Under the pieces are notes generated by a model. That model did not search any database. It was not told the DNA's origin and saw only the letters and a program-made list of their open reading frames with translations. Both the position numbers and the translations under genes were made by a program. Shown in pieces: positions 56,752-64,000 of a DNA stretch of 64,000 bases. Where the stretch lies: NCBI RefSeq assembly GCF_040371545.1, contig NZ_AP029048.1, positions 496,001 to 560,000 of the forward strand, given 5' to 3'. The DNA comes from Synechococcus sp. M16CYN (GTDB taxonomy: Bacteria > Cyanobacteriota > Cyanobacteriia > PCC-6307 > Cyanobiaceae). How positions within the stretch are numbered: position 1 is the first letter of the stretch; the number at the start of each line of letters is the position of its first letter.

Positions 56752-58413
56752 CAACAAGATCTGCGGTAGCGCAGCTGGAAGTTTCAACTCAAAGCGTGAC
56801 TTAGCAAAACCTCTCTTAGCCCAACTCACTCTCCAAAACCAGGAGCATCGGTCAGACTGCAGACTGCTCGCACGCCGCGTACACAAAACTCATCTATTGG
56901 GAAACACGAGTGCCGCGTAGCCCGACAGGATTCAATTTTTGCTCTTTGCTAAGAAGTGCTATTGATTCCGATTTCGATCAGAACTCTGGTTTAGGGAGCT
57001 GCCACACTCCCGTCAGATCTAGCTGCGGAAATACTAAGCACCTCTGTTGCTCTGCTGATGTTAAGCACAGTGCTATGTAATGCTTTTCCAAGACTTTTTG
57101 TAAGGTTTCAATAAACCAAAAGCTTTCCAGACCCCGTCCTGGCTGCAATCGTCGCTGTGGCCGCTGCTCAGTGCAAAGACACTGGTATCCTGCTAAATCA
57201 TGGGCTTAGCATCTCTTTACATCCTTCGAAACTTTGCCCTGATCTGGTGAATAGACCCTGAACAGCCCCATGTAGATTCGGGCAACTTCTGGGAGGTAGA
57301 TGCTTTTGGTTACAACCTTGTGTTCAGCCTATCACCGATCAGTTGTGGAGATGGCTAGAGAAGTCGGCTTGGGATTAGCTCTTACAAAGCAGATGTTTAA
57401 CCTGCAGCAGTGGCAGCTGACGCGCCGACTACCATAGTTGCATGCATGAAAGTGGCAAAGATCGCCTGGCTATAAATGAGCTGGCCTGACACTGCCGTTA
57501 CTGTACTGGTGAAATTGTTACCAACAATAACTGAGGTGTGTTGTCGTGTTTTGGGTCAAATTTTTCCCCAAAAGGCCAACCGACCATTCGGCTATGGTAT
57601 CGTCATCCTAGGATGTATCTGTGGTCGTAGCTAGTGACAGGTCCCAAGCATATTTTAGGATATCGTAATGTTTTTAATTGCGACTTATTTAAGCCGATAA
57701 GTCTTTGTGGATGCGCACTCAGTGGTGGCGAACATGAAGGCTTTAGACATTCTAAATCAAAGTATTTATTACAAAGCTCAGGTCACGACCATCAATCAGT
57801 ACATCCTACCTCGAGCCAAGAGATTATTCCTGGTTTAGATCAAATATCCGAATCTATGTGCAGAACTGATCGGTGTTCGGGTTTTCTTGAACAAAGTCAA
57901 CCATCACCCAGGGTATCGAGGTTGCTTTACGAAGCAGCTTTAGTGCACCTGTGATCAGCTGTATCAAACGTTCGCGCTGCCGCGAGACCACCATCCGGTG
58001 TGGCTTAATTTGGGTTCAGCTAGGTTTGCTTTTGCCACTATAATCATCTTCCGAAGTCATTGGCGATCTATAAAAATTCAGTGAATTATCAAGCAATTAT
58101 TCCGATGGGGTAAGTCAATTAATTGATTTTTCAGCGGACCTGTTGCATTGATAAGCACAGTGTGTGGACGATTGTCATCAGGTATTCAAGACGTATTTAG
58201 TCTAGCTAGTCTATGTTTGAATATTGTTGAACCGCAAGTGACGCTGACACCCTGTAAATCGTTGCAAAGACTGCCATTGAACGCAGTCTCGACACATTTC
58301 TTACGTTCACACTAATCTATGCTAGAAACCTAGGAGTTGCGGCCAGCTTGCTAACCTCACTGCCAACATACCGATGATGCGTCACACTTGCGCCTGATTA
58401 CGGGCCATCGGCC
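56752..58413. other. 1.66-kb region without a supported gene
   Basis: The first half has composition similar to coding DNA, but all frames are short. Fragments such as 57351-57437 (MAREVGLGLALTKQMFNLQQ...) read well for a few dozen codons and then stop. A 106-codon frame at 57634-57954 has no recognisable family and odd composition. I searched by eye for tmRNA, SRP RNA, RNase P and Yfr1 signatures and saw none. It could be a decayed gene region or harbour RNA genes. Confidence 0.5.
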
Positions 58414-58962
58414 ATGACTAATTCCTACAACGATATCCAACAGCAGGGTGGACAGGGCGGAAATCGTCGCTACGAGCGCGGTCGCGGCGGCCGTGGAGGC
58501 AACCGTGAAAGTGGCGGCTTTCGGATTCGTTTGAGCGACAACGAAATGGGCGCAGTAAAGGCCTTACAGGAAGCTTTTAATTTGCGCTCTCCTGTGGCTG
58601 TACTCGGCTTTGCGGTACGAACCCTCGCTCAGATGCTTGCAAATGGGCAACTAGCTGATTTGATTGAGCAGCAGCGCGACCAGGCTGCTAACAGCGGGCG
58701 GCGCGACTCGAAGAATCGTCGTTTTGATAATGAAAGCGGAGGCAACCGTGGTTCAAGGCCGGATCCTTTCGCTCGGCCCAGTAAGCCCAAACCCAAGTTA
58801 GAAACGACTTCTGAACAGGAAATAGCAACCGATACGGAGATGCCGTCTGAAAGCGAAGGGGATGTCGATATCAGTAGCGTGGACTCCAGTAATTTGACCG
58901 TCATTACGGCGGACCCATCGGTAAAGCTAGATGAAGGTAAAACAGCAGAAATAGAGGCCTGA
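58414..58962 (+). CDS. RG-rich picocyanobacterial hypothetical protein, 182 aa
   Basis: The N-terminus is Gly/Arg-rich (GGQGGNRRYERGRGGRGGN), then comes a short ordered segment (FRIRLSDNEMGAVKALQEAF and VAVLGFAVRTLAQMLANG, about 36-80) that looks like a ribbon-helix-helix or similar small fold. The long C-terminus is charged and disordered, ending very acidic. RG repeats suggest RNA binding. Function is unknown; I think it is conserved next to trpS in marine picocyanobacteria. It ends 3 bp before trpS, so the two are likely co-transcribed. Confidence 0.75.
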   Translation: MTNSYNDIQQQGGQGGNRRYERGRGGRGGNRESGGFRIRLSDNEMGAVKALQEAFNLRSPVAVLGFAVRTLAQMLANGQLADLIEQQRDQAANSGRRDSKNRRFDNESGGNRGSRPDPFARPSKPKPKLETTSEQEIATDTEMPSESEGDVDISSVDSSNLTVITADPSVKLDEGKTAEIEA

Positions 58963-58965
58963 TTC

Positions 58966-59979
58966 ATGCCGCAGCCAAGGGTTCTCTCCGGTGTTCAGCC
59001 GACCGGAGCACTCCATCTCGGCAATTGGCTGGGAGCGATCCGGAACTGGGTTGATCTGCAAGACAGCCACGATACTTATGTCTGCGTTGTTGACCTTCAC
59101 GCGATCACGGTACCTCACGATCCTGCCAAACTTGCCGCTGATACAAGGTCCACAGCCGCGCTCTATCTAGCGTGCGGAATGGATCCCAAACGCTGCTCGA
59201 TCTTCGTTCAGAGTCAAATCGCGGCTCACAGCGAGTTGTGCTGGCTCTTGAACTGTGTTACACCCCTTACTTGGTTGGAGCGCATGACCCAATTCAAAGA
59301 AAAGTCGGTGAAGCAAGGAGACAATGTTTCCGTTGGCCTGCTAAATTACCCGGTCCTTATGGCAGCGGACATCCTTCTATACGATGCCGACCTTGTGCCG
59401 GTGGGTGAAGACCAGAAACAACATCTTGAACTTGCTCGTGATATCGCCCAGCAACGCGTTAACGCTCGGTTCGGTTCTGAAAAGCAACCTATCCTTAATG
59501 TTCCGAAGCCGCTCATACTTAAAGAAGGTGCCAGGATCATGAGCCTGACGGATGGTCGTAACAAAATGAGTAAGAGCGACCCAAATGAGAGTAGTCGTAT
59601 AGCCCTGCTAGATCCTCCTGAGCTCATTACAAAGAAAATTAAACGTGCCAAAACAGATTCGGAACACGGTCTTGAATTCGGCAACCCCGAACGCCCCGAA
59701 ACCAATAACCTGCTTGGCCTCTACTCGATTCTCAGCGGCCAAGATCGTCAGTCTGTAGCCTCTGAATGTGCTGAGATGGGATGGGGGCAGTTCAAACCCC
59801 TCTTGGCGGAAGCTACGGTGGCCGCACTGAAGCCGATTCAAATTCTTCATAAGGAGCTCATGGACAATCCGAAAGAGGTAGATCTTGTTTTGAAAGCTGG
59901 TCGCGATAGGGCTGCAGCCGTAGCCAATGCAACCCTTAATCGTGTCCGACAGGTATTGGGTTTGGCTATAAGAGCTTAA
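58966..59979 (+). CDS. trpS: Tryptophanyl-tRNA synthetase
   Basis: Class I synthetase for tryptophan, 337 aa. It shows GVQPTGALHLGNWLGAI (the HIGH-type motif, about 8), LNYPVLMAADILLYDADLVPVGEDQKQHLELARD and the KMSKS motif as GRNKMSKSDPNES (about 200). Length is normal for the bacterial type. It follows the RG-rich gene after 3 bp, indicating one operon. Confidence 0.97.
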   Translation: MPQPRVLSGVQPTGALHLGNWLGAIRNWVDLQDSHDTYVCVVDLHAITVPHDPAKLAADTRSTAALYLACGMDPKRCSIFVQSQIAAHSELCWLLNCVTPLTWLERMTQFKEKSVKQGDNVSVGLLNYPVLMAADILLYDADLVPVGEDQKQHLELARDIAQQRVNARFGSEKQPILNVPKPLILKEGARIMSLTDGRNKMSKSDPNESSRIALLDPPELITKKIKRAKTDSEHGLEFGNPERPETNNLLGLYSILSGQDRQSVASECAEMGWGQFKPLLAEATVAALKPIQILHKELMDNPKEVDLVLKAGRDRAAAVANATLNRVRQVLGLAIRA

Positions 59980-60213
59980 TCAGACTTAAAAACGGTTAAT
60001 CAACGAAGCTAATGAGTAGGTTTTTTATGAATGTAATCTCTCGATTACTAAAAAGACATCTATCAAATTAGATCGAGATAAATTTTTTCTTAAGACTCTT
60101 GTCGTTTCTTTATCTTCTCGAGCGCAGCGCGAACCAAAGGTTTACCTCACGATGACCGAACTTTCCACAAAGCAAACATTGGTATCAAAGTGAAACTACT
60201 TTGAAAACGCCAT

Positions 60214-60882
60214 GTGTCTCAGTTATTTCCAAGCACTGTCCTGTTTCCGAAATACACCTGGGCTAATTTCCTTCTTTGCGGTGGATTGCTGCTTTGCGTA
60301 CAAGGTTTGTCCTTACTTAATTCAAAGGTAATACCGAAGACAGTAGGCATTGTTGAGAGGGCAGCCACTCGCGCCTCGTTAGCGCAGGGTAAAGAAGGTG
60401 GTCCTTATGAGTTCACACCTGAACGTCGCGCCTTACTGAACACCATCCGTTATGCTGAAGGCACCTGGAGGGGTGGTAAAGATCAGGGTTACGTTGTCAT
60501 TTATGGGGGAGGTCTATTCAACGATCTTTCGCGCCATCCCGAACGAGTTGTCGTGAAGCGCTATTCAAGTGCTGCCGCTGGTGCCTACCAATTTCTACCC
60601 GACACCTGGAAAGGAGTAGCTCGGGAGCTGAAGCTCAGTAGCTTTGAACCTCAGCATCAGGACCAAGCGGCACTTCATTTAGCTAAACGCCGTGGGGCAC
60701 TTGAGGAAATTGATCGGCGTGGCCTTACTAAGGTAGCCATGGCAAAATTAGCTTCAGAGTGGGCTTCTTTCCCAACCACCACTGGTCATTCTGCATATGG
60801 GCAACCGGTTAAAAGCCACCAAGAATTAGCAGCGTTTTATAGTGAAAACCTAAATAGCCTAAAATGTCAAATCAACGCCTGA
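60214..60882 (+). CDS. GH104-type lysozyme-like protein
   Basis: This 222-aa protein has an N-terminal membrane anchor or signal (about 15-35) and a muramidase-like domain: LLNTIRYAEGTWRGG (catalytic Glu in YAEGT), AAAGAYQFLPDTWKGVA, QDQAALHLAKRRG and a WASFPTTTGHSAYGQP segment. This matches the lambda-lysozyme (GH104) group that cleaves peptidoglycan, in an outside-facing domain. The start is GTG at 60214; the nearby ATG is out of frame. No phage genes surround it, so it is probably a cell-wall enzyme of the host. Confidence 0.87.
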   Translation: MSQLFPSTVLFPKYTWANFLLCGGLLLCVQGLSLLNSKVIPKTVGIVERAATRASLAQGKEGGPYEFTPERRALLNTIRYAEGTWRGGKDQGYVVIYGGGLFNDLSRHPERVVVKRYSSAAAGAYQFLPDTWKGVARELKLSSFEPQHQDQAALHLAKRRGALEEIDRRGLTKVAMAKLASEWASFPTTTGHSAYGQPVKSHQELAAFYSENLNSLKCQINA

Positions 60883-61270
60883 TCACAACGACGCGCAGCC
60901 ACAAACGCCGACCAAGCCCTATAACCTAACTGCCCTATCTACGTCATGAGGTGCATGAACTGCACGGAATGCAACTGCTGGTTGACGTTTTGCTAATCGC
61001 CTGCGAAATTATGGCTCGACAATACCCCATTTGTTTCTTGTGTGGCGGGGGGTTCACGCTATCTAAATCCAGTCAAACCCGATCTTTGGGCTGCTGGAGC
61101 GCTTAAGTAGGCGAGGTCTAATAAAAAGGTTATATCGTCTTGACCTCCGAATACTAGTTACTGCAGAACTTAGCTTTAGCCATTCTCCGAGCACTTTCAC
61201 CAATAGGATGACGCGTTCCCATTAGTGATAAGGGGAATAACCCGTTCAGTGTCTGGAGTTTTTCACGTTC
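60883..61270. other. Intergenic region upstream of thrS
   Basis: 388 bp with no supported gene. It contains a 16-codon cysteine-rich frame (60946-60996, MRCMNCTECNCWLTFC) overlapping a 45-codon frame (60969-61106); neither is supported beyond being open. No T-box-like structure was recognised before thrS. Confidence 0.4.
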
Positions 61271-63202
61271 ATGCCCGCCGTCACCCTCCCCGATGGACTA
61301 ATTAAGAGTTTTGACGGCCCAGTCAGTATTGCGGATGTAGCTGCCTCAATCGGACCTGGGCTAGCAAAAGCAGCTGTTGCGGGAATTGTGAACGGTGAAT
61401 CCCTTGATTTGGTCGTGCTGATTGAGAAAGATGCCGAAGTGCGTCTTCTCACGAAAAAAGATGCTGAAGGAGTCGACGTCATTCGGCACTCATTTGCTCA
61501 CCTTCTGGGGCACGCGGTGAAGCAACTCTATCCGGAGGCACAAATGGCGATCGGACCTGTAATCAAGGATGGCTTCTATTACGATGTTGCTTATGACACA
61601 CCCTTCACTCCAGAAGATCTTCAATTGATTGAAAATCGGATGAAAGATCTGATTGCAAAAGACTATGATATTAATATGCAAGTAGTCAGCCGCAATGAAG
61701 CGATAAAAACATTTGAATCCCGAAAAGAAACATACAAACTCCAAATCGTTGAAGAAATTCCAGAAGGAGAAACTATCAGGTTGTATCATCACGAAGAATA
61801 TACGGATATGTGTCGTGGACCACATGTACCCAATACACGCCACCTCCGGCACTTCAAATTAATGAAAGTGTCAGGGGCATATTGGAGAGGAGATTCAAAT
61901 AATAAGATGCTTCAGCGGATTTATGGAACTGCGTGGGGATCGTCTTCGGACCTTAAGGCTCATCTTAAACAATTGAAAGAAGCTGAAGCAAGAGATCATC
62001 GACGTCTCGGTAAACAGCTATCCTTATTTCATATTCAAGACAATGCACCCGGGATGGTATTTTGGCATCCATCTGGATGGTCGATTTACTTAACGCTGCA
62101 GCAATTCATCCGAGAACGGTTAAATATTTGCGGTTATCAAGAAATACGCACACCACAGATTGTCGATCGGACTCTTTGGGAAGAATCTGGACACTGGGAA
62201 AAATTTAAAGATGACATGTTTACAACATCATCAGAAAATAGAGATTATGCCGTTAAACCAATGAATTGCCCTTGCCATGTTCAGATTTTTAATCAAGGAT
62301 TACGAAGTTATAAAGATCTTCCAATAAGACTCGCAGAATTTGGTTCTTGTCATCGTAATGAGCCTTCCGGAACACTGCATGGTTTAATGAGGGTCAGGAA
62401 CTTTATTCAAGACGATGCTCATATTTTTTGTTCAGAGGATCAAATTCAATCCGAAGTCTCAGAGTTTATTGATCTTGTATTCGATGTATATAAGACATTT
62501 GGTTTCAAGACGATTTTGATTAAACTATCCACACGGCCAAAGAAAAGATTTGGCAGCAATGAAATTTGGAATAAATCCGAGCGTTCTCTGCAAGATGCAC
62601 TTGAAGCAAAACAACTTAGTTGGGAACTTTTACCTGGGGAAGGTGCTTTCTATGGTCCAAAAATCGAATTTTCACTTCAGGATTGTCTTGGTAGAGTCTG
62701 GCAATGCGGAACTATTCAAGTTGATTTTTCCATGCCAGATCGACTCGGAGCAACTTTTATAGGAGAAGATGGTTGTCGCCATGCAATAGTAATGCTTCAC
62801 AGAGCAATTCTAGGAAGTTTTGAACGTTTTATTGGTATCTTAATTGAAAATTATGCCGGAGAATTTCCTTTTTGGCTTGCTCCTGAACAGCTGAGAATTC
62901 TTCCTGTTAGTAATGACGCTAGAATCTTCTCTGAGAAAGTTCACGATCGATTAATGCGCTCAGATATTCGCGTTAAAATCGATACAAGCGGAAAGCGTCT
63001 TGGTAAGTTAATTCGAAATGGAGAAATGAGCAAAGTCCCTGTTCTAGTCATTGTTGGTGCCACAGAAGCTCGAAATGGTAGTGTAAGTTTGCGTAGCCGA
63101 AGAGGAGGAGATCTTGGGACGATGCCTCTCGATACACTAATTCAATCGGCTGTAGATGCAAACCGTTATCGATGGGATGATATTCGTCTGACCACAAAAT
63201 AA
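61271..63202 (+). CDS. thrS: Threonyl-tRNA synthetase
   Basis: Class II synthetase, 643 aa. It has an N-terminal TGS domain (about 1-60, with [19 protein letters not shown]), the editing domain ([31 protein letters not shown], about 75-225) and the catalytic core. The core has the zinc-binding [11 protein letters not shown] (about 330) and motif 2 [20 protein letters not shown]. The anticodon-binding domain follows. The first ~110 codons have typical local composition, but from about 61600 the gene becomes distinctly AT-rich, suggesting a mosaic origin. Both halves look functional. Confidence 0.97.
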   Translation: MPAVTLPDGLIKSFDGPVSIADVAASIGPGLAKAAVAGIVNGESLDLVVLIEKDAEVRLLTKKDAEGVDVIRHSFAHLLGHAVKQLYPEAQMAIGPVIKDGFYYDVAYDTPFTPEDLQLIENRMKDLIAKDYDINMQVVSRNEAIKTFESRKETYKLQIVEEIPEGETIRLYHHEEYTDMCRGPHVPNTRHLRHFKLMKVSGAYWRGDSNNKMLQRIYGTAWGSSSDLKAHLKQLKEAEARDHRRLGKQLSLFHIQDNAPGMVFWHPSGWSIYLTLQQFIRERLNICGYQEIRTPQIVDRTLWEESGHWEKFKDDMFTTSSENRDYAVKPMNCPCHVQIFNQGLRSYKDLPIRLAEFGSCHRNEPSGTLHGLMRVRNFIQDDAHIFCSEDQIQSEVSEFIDLVFDVYKTFGFKTILIKLSTRPKKRFGSNEIWNKSERSLQDALEAKQLSWELLPGEGAFYGPKIEFSLQDCLGRVWQCGTIQVDFSMPDRLGATFIGEDGCRHAIVMLHRAILGSFERFIGILIENYAGEFPFWLAPEQLRILPVSNDARIFSEKVHDRLMRSDIRVKIDTSGKRLGKLIRNGEMSKVPVLVIVGATEARNGSVSLRSRRGGDLGTMPLDTLIQSAVDANRYRWDDIRLTTK

Positions 63203-63621
63203 CTGCTTTGCTTCAAATAACTTTTGCCTATCTGTAAACAACTCCCGATCTCTCAAAAAGCGAAGTCGAAACCTAAGACTGGAATCAAACTGACAAAACA
63301 ACTTTAGCGATCTGCTCCACTATCGAGATTATAATAAGTTCAGAATATTTAGTCTTTTGCATTTATAGGGAACCTAAAACCAAGTGAGATTAGTGGATAT
63401 TTTCTTTGTTAAGAACTACCAAAACATTGAGATTATTCGGAAGAATATTAAGGGTTTATTTTTATTTCGTACTAAAACTGAATGCATCTTAAAGCTAGTG
63501 ATTATGATTAACAGCTATAGAGGTGAAACCCAGTCCGTCGCCATACGAGTCTCATTTCTCTTTGACTTTCTCATCTAAATACAGTTAGTGGATTGTTTCC
63601 AAACTGGAATAAGCTTCTCAC
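63203..63621. other. Intergenic region between thrS and glk
   Basis: About 419 bp, AT-rich like the end of thrS, with only a doubtful 64-codon frame (63384-63578). No RNA motif or clear terminator was seen. Confidence 0.4.
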
Positions 63622-64000
63622 CATGTCTTCAGTGGTTGTTTCTACTCTTTTGGCCGGAGATATGGGAGGGACTAAAACCCTCCTTGCTTTATATGGGGTT
63701 AGCGGCAATCGGCTCATTCAACTCCATCGCCAGCGCTTCATTTCCAATGAATGGAAGTCGCTTGGGGCCATGTTGGAAAGCTTTTTGAACAATAGACCAA
63801 ATGATATTAAAGCGCCCCAATACGGCTGTGTGGCAGTGGCAGGTCTGGTTCGAAACAGCAGCGCACACATTACTAACCTCCCTTGGCAACTCAAAGAAGA
63901 TCAATTAACTGTTGCTGCTGCTTTAAACCAGTTGGAACTAATCAATGATTTTGGCGTTCTGATCTACGGCTTGCCTTATTTAAAAAATTCACAGGAGGTG
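63622..64000 (+). CDS. glk: Glucokinase, N-terminal part
   Basis: The frame starts at ATG 63622 and runs off the window, giving 126 codons. It begins SSVVVSTLLAGDMGGTKTLL, with the ATP-binding GDMGGTKT of the glucokinase family. CVAVAGLVRNSSAHITNLPW (substrate loop) and LELINDFGVLIYGL (the NDF catalytic segment) follow. It phosphorylates glucose to glucose-6-phosphate. The gene follows thrS, an order I recall from marine picocyanobacteria. Confidence 0.9.

Noticed and set aside
57634-57954. 106-codon frame in the region before the RG-rich gene
   Set aside because: No recognisable motif, odd composition, and no ribosome binding site; kept only as part of the gap description.
60214-60882. Lysozyme-like gene as a prophage endolysin
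   Set aside because: No phage structural, integrase or holin genes nearby; it is flanked by trpS and thrS, and I recall this family in marine picocyanobacteria as a host gene.

Overview
The window is chromosomal DNA from a marine picocyanobacterium of the Prochlorococcus/Synechococcus (alpha-cyanobacterial) clade. The evidence is photosystem II genes (psbI, psbN, psbH, psbO, two psbA), ntcA, an IctB-type membrane protein, crtR, thyX and txlA, and many small cyanobacteria-only families (DUF3181, DUF3769, DUF3084, DUF3177, DUF2555, Ycf20). Base composition is intermediate, and several stretches of 0.4-1.7 kb have no gene. That fits a low-light-IV-like Prochlorococcus, a Synechococcus, or a host-associated relative in mild genome decay. 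I cannot separate these from the sequence alone.

Layout. Positions 1-8.2 kb hold the end of murJ, three small cyanobacterial genes, tRNA-Arg, glyA, a WecA/MraY-family transferase, cinA and leuCD. Positions 8.5-16 kb hold an LptD-like outer-membrane protein, psbI, a GH38 alpha-mannosidase, psbN/psbH, tatA and pth. Positions 16-26 kb hold a YqgF-fold protein, a frameshifted DUF3084 gene, ntcA, a CobO-like gene without its P-loop, dcd, thyX, txlA, a lytic transglycosylase and glmM. Positions 26-38 kb hold an N-acetylglucosamine-kinase-like gene, ictB, a FIST protein, ileS, tRNA-Leu, crtR, gatC, a creatininase-family gene and a queuosine-precursor transporter. Positions 38-48.7 kb hold a 1.6-kb non-coding stretch, pyrB, ycf20, tRNA-Ala, coaBC, psbO, sat, ftsH and a KDPG-aldolase-like gene. 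Positions 49-64 kb hold aroC, the psbA-gap-GNAT-psbA block, a DUF697 gene, a 1.7-kb non-coding stretch, an RG-rich protein, trpS, a GH104 lysozyme-like gene, thrS and the start of glk.

Most genes are housekeeping or photosynthetic. PsbI/N/H/O/A build or assemble photosystem II, and FtsH is of the type that removes damaged D1. LeuCD, PyrB, Sat, AroC, GlyA, CoaBC, Dcd and ThyX serve biosynthesis.

No CRISPR array, prophage, insertion sequence or classical defence system was seen. The most unusual structures are:
- two psbA genes sharing about 1,145 identical bp in direct orientation around an AT-rich GapA-type GAPDH plus acetyltransferase cassette, with the two D1 proteins differing only in the N-terminal tail;
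- a perfect 35-bp inverted repeat that includes the psbO stop codon;
- an 8-bp unit repeated three times that frameshifts the DUF3084 gene;
- a 37-bp tandem duplication across the cinA stop codon;
- sharp composition changes inside thrS.
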